This document shows positions 36,844 through 44,873 of a DNA stretch of 64,000 bases, one piece after another. Source of the DNA: Pseudomonas azotoformans (GTDB lineage: Bacteria > Pseudomonadota > Gammaproteobacteria > Pseudomonadales > Pseudomonadaceae); the NCBI RefSeq assembly GCF_001579805.1, contig NZ_CP014546.1, positions 2,170,001 through 2,234,000 of the forward strand. Direction: 5' to 3'. Under the pieces are notes generated by a model. It saw only the letters and a program-made list of their open reading frames with translations, had not been told where the DNA came from and did no database searches. The position numbers and the translations under genes are program-made. Position 1 is the first letter of the stretch. Every line of letters begins with the position of its first letter.

Positions 36844-37563
36844 TTAGAGAGTGTTGATTGCCTGTAGTACCTCAGGCACGGTGGTAAATTCTCTATCTAC
36901 CTGAGCCAGAACGGGCCGCTTCAACACCAACACCGGCACCCCCAACTCCCTTGCCACTTCCAGCTTCGGCTCCGTCGCCGTGCTGCCGCTGTTTTTGCTG
37001 ATCAGCACATCAATCCCACGCCGCTCAAACAACACCCACTCATCCTCGATCAAAAACGGCCCCCGCGCGCCAATCACTTCGCAGCGCTCATTGCCCGGGT
37101 ACACATCCAGCGCGCGCAACGTCCAGAACTGCTCCGGCGGGATCTCATCAAGGTGCTGCAACGGCTCGCGGCCAAGCGTGAACAGCGGACGCTTGAAGGG
37201 TTTGAGCGCTTCAATCAACGCGGCCCAATCACTGACCTCGCGCCAATCATCTCCCGCCTGCGGCTGCCACGCCGGGCGGCGTAAGGCCCAGCAGGGGACG
37301 CCGCTCAACTGCGCGGCCTCGGCCGCATTGCGGCTGATTTGTGCTGCATACGGATGGGTTGCGTCGAGAATCAGGCAAATCCCCTCATCCCGAACAAACT
37401 GCGCCAAGCCTTCGGGCCCGCCGTAACCACCCACCCGCACTCGGCATATCAGGTCAGTCGGCACTCGGCCCACACCGGCCAAACTGTAGATATGTTCCGG
37501 GCCCAACGTACGGGCAATGGCCAACGCTTCAGTCACACCGCCCAACAACAGGATGCGCTTCAT
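36844..37563 (-). CDS. cobK: Precorrin-6A reductase CobK
   Basis: The 239-residue protein has a Rossmann-like start, [17 protein letters not shown]. It also has conserved segments [32 protein letters not shown] and [30 protein letters not shown], all typical of CobK/CbiJ. It reduces precorrin-6A to precorrin-6B with NADPH in corrin-ring synthesis. Its ATG overlaps the cobL stop (ATGA). I recall a cbiD gene between these two in P. aeruginosa; here there is none. Confidence 0.93.
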   Translation of the reverse strand: MKRILLLGGVTEALAIARTLGPEHIYSLAGVGRVPTDLICRVRVGGYGGPEGLAQFVRDEGICLILDATHPYAAQISRNAAEAAQLSGVPCWALRRPAWQPQAGDDWREVSDWAALIEALKPFKRPLFTLGREPLQHLDEIPPEQFWTLRALDVYPGNERCEVIGARGPFLIEDEWVLFERRGIDVLISKNSGSTATEPKLEVARELGVPVLVLKRPVLAQVDREFTTVPEVLQAINTL

Positions 37564-38765
37564 AGCGGCTTGACCACTTCCAGCAAGGTGATCGGCAACG
37601 CCTGGCGCCAGGTATCAAACTCCCCCAACGGCTGCGCCTGGGCCACGTGGATGCGCGTCAGTTCGCCGCCATGCCGGGCGCGCCAGTCCATCAAGGTCAT
37701 TTCACTTTGCAGGGTCACGGCGTTGGCGACCAAGCGCCCGCCCGGCCGCAGGTGTTGCCAGCAGGTATCGAGCACGCCGTCGCGGGTGACGCCGCCACCG
37801 ATGAAGATGGCGTCCGGTGCCTCCAGTCCGCTTAACGCCTCGGGCGCTTTGCCGCGAACCAGTTGCAGGCCCGGCACGCCCAGGGCGTCGCGGTTGTGTT
37901 CGATCAGGCCTTGGCGACCTTCATCCGCTTCAATCGCCACTGCACGGCAACTCGGATGAGCGCGCATCCATTCAATACCAATGGAGCCACTGCCCGCGCC
38001 CACGTCCCACAGCAGTTCGCCGGGCATCGGCGCGAGGCGGGCCAGGGTCATGGCGCGTACATCGCGTTTGGTCAGTTGGCCGTCGTGTTTGAAGGCTGAA
38101 TCCGGCAGGCCCGCCAGGCGCGACAGGCGGGGTGTTTCGCTGGAGGCTACGCAATCAATGGCAACCAGATTCAAATCGGCGATTGGCACGTGCTGCCAAT
38201 CAACCGCCAGCCCGTCGATGCGCCGCTCATGCGCGCCACCCAAATGTTCAAACACGCTCAAGCGGCTCGGCCCAAACCCGTACGAAGCCAATAAAGCGGC
38301 AATCAACGCCGGACTGCGCCCGTCATTACTCAACACCAACAACCGCACCCCACTGGCCAGTTGCGCATTCAGCGCCGCCAGCGGCCGGGCCACCACGGAT
38401 AACGTCACCACTTCCTGCAACGGCCAGCCCAACCGCGCTGCCGCCAACGACACCGACGAAGGTGCGGGCAAGATCAGCAATTCATTCGCCGCCACCTGCC
38501 GCGCCAGACTCGCGCCCACGCCATAGAACATCGGGTCCCCACTGGCCAACACACACACAGGCGCACCGCGCCGCGCCAGTACCGGTTCCAGGGAAAACGG
38601 GCTCGGCCATAACTCCCGCTCGCCGCGAATACACACCGGCAACAGGTCCAACTGGCGCTGAGCACCTATAATCCGCGTGGCGCGCAACAGGGCATGCCGG
38701 GCATTCCTGCCCAGCCCCTTGAAGCCGTCTTCACCGATGCCTACAACCGTCAGCCAGGGCGACAT
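37560..38765 (-). CDS. cobL: Precorrin-6Y C5,15-methyltransferase (decarboxylating) CobL
   Basis: The 401-residue bifunctional enzyme has an N-terminal CbiE-like tetrapyrrole methylase ([33 protein letters not shown]; residues 1-205). Its C-terminal CbiT-like SAM methyltransferase includes [19 protein letters not shown] and [15 protein letters not shown] (about 215-400). It methylates C5 and C15 and decarboxylates precorrin-6B to give precorrin-8. It is divergent from cobG with only 95 bases between start codons. Confidence 0.95.
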   Translation of the reverse strand: MSPWLTVVGIGEDGFKGLGRNARHALLRATRIIGAQRQLDLLPVCIRGERELWPSPFSLEPVLARRGAPVCVLASGDPMFYGVGASLARQVAANELLILPAPSSVSLAAARLGWPLQEVVTLSVVARPLAALNAQLASGVRLLVLSNDGRSPALIAALLASYGFGPSRLSVFEHLGGAHERRIDGLAVDWQHVPIADLNLVAIDCVASSETPRLSRLAGLPDSAFKHDGQLTKRDVRAMTLARLAPMPGELLWDVGAGSGSIGIEWMRAHPSCRAVAIEADEGRQGLIEHNRDALGVPGLQLVRGKAPEALSGLEAPDAIFIGGGVTRDGVLDTCWQHLRPGGRLVANAVTLQSEMTLMDWRARHGGELTRIHVAQAQPLGEFDTWRQALPITLLEVVKPL

Positions 38766-38800
38766 AAAGATTCCTTGAACGACATCCGACGGGCAGGCTT

Positions 38801-38829
38801 TTCATGCCGCCGGACAAAGCAGGCATAAT
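38801..38829 (+). promoter_or_regulatory. Sigma70-type promoter of cobGHIJ
   Basis: TTCATG (38801-38806), a 17-base spacer and CATAAT (38824-38829) form a plausible promoter in the cobL-cobG gap. Transcription would start near 38836, leaving about 25 bases before the GTG at 38861: too short for a cobalamin riboswitch. Confidence 0.5.
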
Positions 38830-38860
38830 ACCGCGCCTTTACCCATCAACCGGTAGCCCC

Positions 38861-40150
38861 GTGAACCCAACGCCCGCTGTGAATACCTTGCGCCCCTCGG
38901 CTTGTCCGGGGTTGCTGCGTATTGTCCAGGCGCTGGACGGCGGCATTTGTCGGATCAAATTGGCCGGTGGTTCGATCACTGCCGCCCAAGCCCACGCGGT
39001 GGCGGATGCCGCCCAGGCCTATGCGGGCGGGGTGATCGAGGCGACCAACCGCGCCAATCTGCAGATTCGTGGGATTGGCACTGAAGAAAGCGCGCTGATT
39101 GCGATGCTGCTGGCAGCCGACCTTGGCCCCAGCAATGCCGCCGGCGACGACGTGCGCAACCTGATGCTCAGTCCCAGCGCCGGTATCGACCCGCAGATGC
39201 TCTTCGACACCCGCCCGTTGGCCGAACAGATCCTCAATACCCTGCAAAGCCACCCGCGTTTTCATGAGCTGTCGGCCAAGTTCGCTGTGCAACTGGATGG
39301 CGGTGAAGCGTTGGCGATGCTCGAACATCACCATGACCTGTGGCTGTCGGCGTTCGTACGGGAGGGCGAGACGCTTCTGGCCTTTGGCCTGGCGGGTTGT
39401 CCGGCGCTGGATGCGCCGCTGGCCGCCGTGCCATTGGACCAGGGCCATGCACTGGTGGTGGCCGTGCTGGAAGCATTTCTGGACATCGCCACGCCAGAAC
39501 AGACGCGTATGCGGCATCTGTCTGTGGATAACTTATTGAGTCGTCTAACACTGCCGCTGCTGCCCTCCGATGGCTTCAACCGCACGCCCAGTGGCGCTTT
39601 GCAGCACCTCGGCACTTATCCACAAGCGCAAAAAAATCAGTACTATGTCGCCGCTATCGCGCCCTTGGGCCGCCTGGATGCGACGATGCTCAAGGGCGCC
39701 GCGCAACTGGCCAGCGAATACGGCGACGGCACGCTGCGTTTCACCCCCTGGCAGGGCGTGCTGCTGCCCAACATTGAAAAACCTCGCGCCGTGACCGAAC
39801 GCCTGGCGCAGCTTGGCTTTCTGTGTTCAATCGACCAGCCCCTGGCGCGCATGACCGCCTGCACCGGCTCCTGCGGCTGCGGCAAGGCCCTGGCCGACAC
39901 CAAGGCCGACGCGGTGCAACTCGCTGCCCTGGACACCGGGCACAACGTGCACCTGTCCGGCTGCCCGCGCTCCTGCGCCGCCGCACACACCGCGCCGGTC
40001 ACCTTGCTGGCGGTGAGCCCCGGCCACTACGACCTCTATTTTCGCGAGGCAGCCCACCCCGGTTTCGGCCGGCTGCACGCACGCAACCTTTCTATTGAAG
40101 CGACGGGCGCCCTGCTGCGCGCCCGCCCACGGAGCAACACCGATGATTGA
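38861..40150 (+). CDS. cobG: Precorrin-3B synthase CobG
   Basis: The 429-residue protein is a sulfite/nitrite-reductase-like enzyme: RPSACPGLLRIVQALDGGICRIKL at the start, EATNRANLQIRGI, and the cluster-binding cysteines in MTACTGSCGCGKAL and HLSGCPRSCAAAHTAPV. It is an oxygen-using monooxygenase of the aerobic pathway that makes precorrin-3B for ring contraction. I prefer GTG 38861 because the ATG at 38804 lies inside the promoter candidate. It overlaps cobH by 8 bases. Confidence 0.93.
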   Translation: MNPTPAVNTLRPSACPGLLRIVQALDGGICRIKLAGGSITAAQAHAVADAAQAYAGGVIEATNRANLQIRGIGTEESALIAMLLAADLGPSNAAGDDVRNLMLSPSAGIDPQMLFDTRPLAEQILNTLQSHPRFHELSAKFAVQLDGGEALAMLEHHHDLWLSAFVREGETLLAFGLAGCPALDAPLAAVPLDQGHALVVAVLEAFLDIATPEQTRMRHLSVDNLLSRLTLPLLPSDGFNRTPSGALQHLGTYPQAQKNQYYVAAIAPLGRLDATMLKGAAQLASEYGDGTLRFTPWQGVLLPNIEKPRAVTERLAQLGFLCSIDQPLARMTACTGSCGCGKALADTKADAVQLAALDTGHNVHLSGCPRSCAAAHTAPVTLLAVSPGHYDLYFREAAHPGFGRLHARNLSIEATGALLRARPRSNTDD

Positions 40151-40769
40151 TTACATCCGCGACGGTCAGGAGATCTATCGCAACTCCTTCGCCATTATTC
40201 GCGCGGAAGCCAAGTTGGACCGCATCCCGGCTGATTTGGAGAAACTCGCGGTGCGGGTGATTCACGCCTGCGGCATGGTCGACGCCATCGACGGCCTGCA
40301 GTTCTCCGAAGGGGCGGGCAAGGCCGGGCGCGATGCGCTGGCTGCGGGCGCGCCGATCCTGTGCGATGCGCGGATGGTCTCCGAAGGCGTGACCCGCGCA
40401 CGCCTGCCGGCCAATAACCCGGTGATCTGCACCCTGCGCGATGACAGCGTTCCAGACCTGGCGCGGGAGTTGGGCAACACCCGCTCCGCCGCCGCCCTGG
40501 AGCTGTGGCGCCCGCACCTGGAAGGTAGCGTGGTGGTGATCGGCAACGCACCGACCGCGTTGTTCTATCTGCTGGAAATGCTGGATGCGGGCGCGCCGAA
40601 ACCGGCGTTGATCCTCGGCTTTCCGGTGGGTTTTGTCGGCGCCGCCGAGTCCAAGGCGATGCTGGCCGCCGACAGCCGTGGCGTGCCGTTCGTGATCATG
40701 CAGGGCCGCCTGGGCGGCAGCGCCATGGCCGCCGCTGCGGTGAATGCCCTCGCCACGGAGGTCGAATAA
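40143..40769 (+). CDS. cobH: Precorrin-8X methylmutase CobH
   Basis: The 208-residue protein starts [20 protein letters not shown] and contains [22 protein letters not shown] with the catalytic histidine, [31 protein letters not shown] and [13 protein letters not shown]. It moves a methyl group from C11 to C12 to give hydrogenobyrinic acid. It overlaps both neighbours, so the whole cobGHIJ set is translationally coupled. Confidence 0.97.
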   Translation: MIDYIRDGQEIYRNSFAIIRAEAKLDRIPADLEKLAVRVIHACGMVDAIDGLQFSEGAGKAGRDALAAGAPILCDARMVSEGVTRARLPANNPVICTLRDDSVPDLARELGNTRSAAALELWRPHLEGSVVVIGNAPTALFYLLEMLDAGAPKPALILGFPVGFVGAAESKAMLAADSRGVPFVIMQGRLGGSAMAAAAVNALATEVE

Positions 40770-41500
40770 TGCAGGCACGCGGACGTTTGATCGGCCTGGG
40801 CGTGGGCCCCGGTGACCCGGAACTGATCACCCTCAAGGCCCTGCGCCTGCTGCGCGAATCGCCCGTGGTGGCGTACTTCGTGGCCAAGGGCAAGAAGGGC
40901 AACGCCTTCGGGATCATCGAAGACCACTTGGTGCCGCAACAGACCTTGATGCCGTTGGTGTACCCGGTGACCACTGAAGTGTTGCCGGCGCCGATGTCTT
41001 ACGAACAGGTGATCAGCGATTTCTACGACGCCGCCAGCGTTGACGTCGCCGCACACTTGGACGCCGGCCGTGACGTAGCGGTGATCTGCGAAGGCGACCC
41101 GTTCTTCTACGGTTCCTACATGTACCTGCACGACCGCCTCGCCGAGCGCTATGAAGCGCAGGTGATTCCAGGCGTGTGTTCAATGCTCGGCGGTGCCTCG
41201 GTGCTGGGCGCGCCGCTGGTTTACCGCAACCAGAGCCTGTCGGTACTCTCGGGTGTGTTACCCCATGACGACCTCAAGCGCCGCCTGGCGGATGCCGATG
41301 CGGCCGTGATCATGAAGCTGGGTCGCAACTTCCCGAAAGTGCGTCAGGTGCTGGAAGAGCTCGGCCTCGCCGGGCGTGCACTGTATGTGGAACGCGCCAC
41401 CATGGCCAACCAGAGGATCGTGCCGCTGGATCAGGTCGATCCATCGTCGTCGCCGTACTTCTCGCTGATCATCGTGCCCGGTGAACGGTGGCAAGGTTGA
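40769..41500 (+). CDS. cobI: Precorrin-2 C20-methyltransferase CobI
   Basis: The 243-residue tetrapyrrole methylase has [37 protein letters not shown] and [18 protein letters not shown], the SAM and substrate loops of this family. It makes precorrin-3A from precorrin-2. Its ATG shares a base with the cobH TAA stop, and its TGA overlaps the cobJ ATG. Confidence 0.96.
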   Translation: MQARGRLIGLGVGPGDPELITLKALRLLRESPVVAYFVAKGKKGNAFGIIEDHLVPQQTLMPLVYPVTTEVLPAPMSYEQVISDFYDAASVDVAAHLDAGRDVAVICEGDPFFYGSYMYLHDRLAERYEAQVIPGVCSMLGGASVLGAPLVYRNQSLSVLSGVLPHDDLKRRLADADAAVIMKLGRNFPKVRQVLEELGLAGRALYVERATMANQRIVPLDQVDPSSSPYFSLIIVPGERWQG

Positions 41501-43137
41501 TGAGCCCGGCGATTGTCATTCTGGGCCAGGGCAGCCTGGCCACTGCGCGCAAGATCCAGCAGGTCTACCCCGGCGCTTTGATCCACGGCCTGGCCGGACG
41601 GGTCGACGGCGCGGACCAGGCCTACAGTGAATTCGGCGCGACCCTGCGCCAGCTCTATCAGCAAGGTACGCCGCTGATTGCGCTGTGCGCGGCCGGTATC
41701 GTCATTCGTACCTTGGCGCCGCTGCTGCTGGAAAAAGGCGAAGAACCCGCCGTGCTGGCCGTGGCCGAAGACGGCAGTACGGTGGTGCCGTTGCTTGGCG
41801 GCCTGGGCGGTGTGAACGTGATGGCGCGCGAAATCGCCGCTGCGTTGAACGTGGCCGCTGCGATCACCACCAGTGGCGAGCTGCGTTTCGGCACCTGCCT
41901 GCTCAATCCGCCAGCGGGTTATGAACTGGCCGACCTTGAACTGGGCAAGCGCTTCGTCTCCGACCTGCTGGCCGGCGAAAGCGTGCGCATCGAAGGCGCC
42001 GCGCCGTGGCTCGACCAGGCCAACCTGCCCCAGGACCAACAGGCACGCCTGGCGATTCACGTGGGCAGTAACGCGCGCGCGCCTGCTGCCGATGAATTGC
42101 TGATCTATTCGAAGAATGTCAGCGTGACCTGCAACCCAGGTGCGCAACTGGCTGAGCGTGTGCGCACGGCGTTGCATGAGGCGGGTATCGCCGTGCAATC
42201 CCTGGCGTGCCTGTTGGCCAGTGATACGCAGATGGCCGAGGCGTCGTTGCATGCAGCCGCGTTGGAGCTGGGTGTACCGCTGCGGTTTGCCAGCGTCAGC
42301 CAGGACGCGGATATCGTCATCAACGTTGCCGAGCAACCCCTGGACCTGGCGCAAGTCGGCCGTGTGCGTGGTCGCCTGGCTGTGATCGGCCTGGGCCCCG
42401 GCGCCGCCGAGTTGATGGTGCCAGCGGTCAAGGCAGAACTGGCGCGTTGCACCGACGTGCTCGGTTACGAAACCTACGTGCGCATGGCCGGGCCCTTCCG
42501 GGACGATCAGGTGCAGCACTGCACCGACAACCGCGAAGAAATGCAGCGTGCGCGCCATGCCTTCGAACTGGCGGCCCAAGGTCGCTCGGTGGTGGTTGTG
42601 TCGTCTGGCGACCCCGGCGTGTTCGCCATGGCCGCTGCGGTGATCGAAGCCCTGCACGAATCCAGTGATCCGGCCTGGCATCAGGTCGACCTGGAAATCC
42701 TGCCGGGCGTTTCGGCCTCGCTCGCCACCGCCGCCCAGGCGGGTGCGCCGTTGGGCCATGATTTTTGCGTGATGTCGCTGTCGGACAACCTCAAGCCGTG
42801 GTCGATCATCGAAAAACGCCTGGACCTGGCCTCCCAGGCCGACCTGGCGCTGGCGTTCTACAACCCGATCTCGCGCTCGCGGCCGTGGCAGCTGGGACGT
42901 GCGCTGGAAATCGTCGCACTGCACCGTACGCCTGAAACGCCGGTGGTGCTGGGCCGGGATATTGGCCGGCCAGGCCAGACCCTGCGCGTCACTACCCTGG
43001 GGCAACTGACGCCGGAGCAGGTGGACATGCGCACCATGGTGTTGATCGGTTCGTCCACCACCGCCACCTTCCCGCGTGCCGGTGGCGGTGAGTGGGTGTA
43101 CACGCCGCGCTGGTACGGCGAGAAACCCGCCTCCTGA
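41500..43137 (+). CDS. cobJ: CbiG-like / CobJ fusion (precorrin-3B C17-methyltransferase)
   Basis: The 545-residue protein has two parts. Residues about 1-285 are CbiG/CobE-like (LCAAGIVIRTLAPLL, VLAVAEDGSTVVPLLGGLGGVN, SLACLLASDTQMAEASLH). Residues about 290-545 form the CobJ tetrapyrrole methylase (VIGLGPGAAELMVPAVKAEL, VVVSSGDPGVFAMAAAV, ILPGVSASLATAAQAGAPLGHDF). CobJ methylates C17 and contracts the ring of precorrin-3B. The fused CbiG module, which in the anaerobic route opens the ring-A lactone, suggests another role here. ATG 41500 has AAGG upstream and overlaps the cobI stop. Confidence 0.94.
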   Translation: MSPAIVILGQGSLATARKIQQVYPGALIHGLAGRVDGADQAYSEFGATLRQLYQQGTPLIALCAAGIVIRTLAPLLLEKGEEPAVLAVAEDGSTVVPLLGGLGGVNVMAREIAAALNVAAAITTSGELRFGTCLLNPPAGYELADLELGKRFVSDLLAGESVRIEGAAPWLDQANLPQDQQARLAIHVGSNARAPAADELLIYSKNVSVTCNPGAQLAERVRTALHEAGIAVQSLACLLASDTQMAEASLHAAALELGVPLRFASVSQDADIVINVAEQPLDLAQVGRVRGRLAVIGLGPGAAELMVPAVKAELARCTDVLGYETYVRMAGPFRDDQVQHCTDNREEMQRARHAFELAAQGRSVVVVSSGDPGVFAMAAAVIEALHESSDPAWHQVDLEILPGVSASLATAAQAGAPLGHDFCVMSLSDNLKPWSIIEKRLDLASQADLALAFYNPISRSRPWQLGRALEIVALHRTPETPVVLGRDIGRPGQTLRVTTLGQLTPEQVDMRTMVLIGSSTTATFPRAGGGEWVYTPRWYGEKPAS

Positions 43138-43214
43138 AAAGGGCCCCTCGGGTGCCTGAAAGCTCCGAATGACCCAGGGATTTTCCTGGCGTTGTCCGGG
43201 GCTTTTTCTTTTTT
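43138..43214 (+). terminator. Rho-independent terminator of cobGHIJ
   Basis: AAAAGGGCCCC (just after the stop) pairs with GGGGCTTTTT (43199-43207) with one bulged G, enclosing a smaller CCAGG/CCTGG hairpin. A T-rich run through 43214 follows. It starts directly at the cobJ stop codon. Confidence 0.65.
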
Positions 43215-43373
43215 CTGCGACGAAATCCGGAAGCCCGCCAGGCATGCCGCGTGATTGCTGGGCGGCGCGGTTTGACGGGGGGCGCCAAGGGATGTTTGTC
43301 GTCTGGAAAACGCTCCAGCCAGTGGACTAGGGTGGACATAAGCCCCGAGTTGGGGTGCTTGTGGAGAACCAAA

Positions 43374-44153
43374 ATGGAGCGACATCACAGAAGGATCAAC
43401 AATAAAAAAAGGCGCAAATTGATTGCCGCCTACAAGTTGCCGGGAGCGTCTGGAGCGCTTAAGGCTTTGCCGTTGGACATAGAGGACGACTTCAACGCCG
43501 CCGTGGTCAACAACAGTGTCATCTCGTTTGCCGAAGGCTTGTCCGGCTTGAACCGGGAGTACGTGCGCAAGAGCTATTTGCTGGCCAGCAGCTATGTCAG
43601 CGATGTGTTGAAAGTACAGCGCGGTACCGAGGGTTGGTACGACGAGTTCATCACGGTGATGGTCAGCCTGGGGTGGCTGCCGGTGCGCAGCCGCTTCGAA
43701 CGGGTTTCACGTTCCGGCAAGGGCCTGACCGTGCAATGGGCGGCGCTGAATATCATCACCACCCTGCTGGCGTCGACCTCATTGTCCGGGTACTTGCTGA
43801 GCACTTTGCCGAAACTGGCGGCCGATGCTTTGGACGCATTGAAGCAGGCGCCGGGGACGTTCGAACTGTTCAAACGCAACAGCGCGGTACACCAAGGCGG
43901 CGACTTCGGCCTGGCGTCCTGTGCCGAAACGGACGGTGAACTGATGATGGTGCTGGTGACCTACAGCAGCCATGGCGTGAGCAAGCAGATAGGGCTGCCC
44001 TTCCTGGAGTGGGACAGCTCTTCGTTCGAGGCCTTCAGCGGGCAGACGTGCCTGGTACTGAATACCTCGGTGGTCAACGAAAAGACGATCCAACTGATGC
44101 GCGAGAGTGCGGGCGACAAAGTGCAGTTGGCGATCGCCAAGTACCGGATCTAA
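43374..44153 (+). CDS. Protein of unknown function, 259 residues
   Basis: I do not recognise this protein. It opens with a basic stretch (ERHHRRINNKKRRK), has a helical region (about 35-80) with a tryptophan/tyrosine cluster (GTEGWYDEFITVMVSLGWLP), an alanine/leucine-rich helix pair (about 125-155), and a beta-rich C-terminus (SKQIGLPFLEWDSSSFEAF). It has no signal peptide or clear membrane helix. ATG 43374 has GGAG seven bases ahead. It stands alone after the cob terminator and its stop overlaps the convergent marC-like gene. It may be a lineage-specific accessory protein. Confidence 0.7.
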   Translation: MERHHRRINNKKRRKLIAAYKLPGASGALKALPLDIEDDFNAAVVNNSVISFAEGLSGLNREYVRKSYLLASSYVSDVLKVQRGTEGWYDEFITVMVSLGWLPVRSRFERVSRSGKGLTVQWAALNIITTLLASTSLSGYLLSTLPKLAADALDALKQAPGTFELFKRNSAVHQGGDFGLASCAETDGELMMVLVTYSSHGVSKQIGLPFLEWDSSSFEAFSGQTCLVLNTSVVNEKTIQLMRESAGDKVQLAIAKYRI

Positions 44154-44746
44154 GGCACCAGGTAACCGCGCACACCGGTGAAGATGATTTGCGCGGCCAG
44201 GGCGCACACAAACAACCCCATCAACCGACTGACAATCTGCAAACCCTGGTCACCGAGGATGCGTTCGATCCGGTTGGACAGGTACAGCACCACGCCCACC
44301 GTGAGGCTGGCCAGGGCGATACTGAGGATGGCGGTGAGCTTGTCATCCCAGTGCGGCTGACTCACCCCCATGACCAGCAGCGCACCGATGGTGCCGGGGC
44401 CGACGGTGAGGGGAATGGTCAGCGGCACGATGGTCACGTCCTGCTGCACGTTGTCGGTCTGCACCGCCGACTTGCCCTGAGCCATGCCCAGGGCGGAGAT
44501 AAACAGCACACTGCCGGCGCCAATGCGGAAGGCGTCGACGGTGATGCCGAACACGCTGAAAATCACGCGGCCGAACAAGTAGAGCAACACGCTCGATACC
44601 AGGGTCGCCAACGCCACCTTCCACGCCAGGCGGCGCCGTTCTTTGCTGGAGTAGCCACGGGTCAGGCTGATAAAGCAGGACAGCACGAAGAACGGGCTGT
44701 AGAGCACCAGCATTTTCAGGTAGACGCTGAATAACACGTGGAGCAT
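44150..44746 (-). CDS. MarC-family integral membrane protein
   Basis: The 198-residue inner-membrane protein has six helices in the MarC/NAAT pattern: FGITVDAFRIGAGSVLFISALGM, the conserved PLTIPLTVGPGTIGALLVMG, and RLMGLFVCALAAQIIFTGVRGY. Family members are predicted transporters; some move neutral amino acids, and MarC itself is not a drug pump. It overlaps the stop of the convergent unknown gene and lies 226 bases upstream of the retS 3' end on the same strand. Confidence 0.9.
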   Translation of the reverse strand: MLHVLFSVYLKMLVLYSPFFVLSCFISLTRGYSSKERRRLAWKVALATLVSSVLLYLFGRVIFSVFGITVDAFRIGAGSVLFISALGMAQGKSAVQTDNVQQDVTIVPLTIPLTVGPGTIGALLVMGVSQPHWDDKLTAILSIALASLTVGVVLYLSNRIERILGDQGLQIVSRLMGLFVCALAAQIIFTGVRGYLVP

Positions 44747-44846
44747 GGGGGCGGCTCGCGATGGGAGAAGATTGGGGGAAGTCTATCAGGCGAAACAGTG
44801 CAAATGTGGGGGCTGGCTAGCTGTGATGAGTAGGCCCGCTCACCAC

Positions 44847-44873
44847 AAAAAAAGCCCACTCACCTTTCAGGCT
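44847..44873 (-). terminator. Terminator overlapping the retS stop
   Basis: On the minus strand AGCC(T) pairs with (G)GGCT across an 11-base loop and is followed by seven T residues (A-run at 44847-44853 on the plus strand). The stem is short, so strength is uncertain. Confidence 0.5.

Noticed and set aside
38804..38860. ATG start for cobG
   Set aside because: It lies inside a plausible promoter and the extra 19 residues do not resemble CobG; the GTG at 38861 fits better.
38766..38860. Cobalamin riboswitch
   Set aside because: The interval is too short and lacks the B12-box (GCCACTG) word.
41431..43245. A 604-codon frame antisense to cobJ
   Set aside because: Antisense shadow of a gene with intact catalytic motifs; the translation is rich in Arg, Gln and His, without family features.
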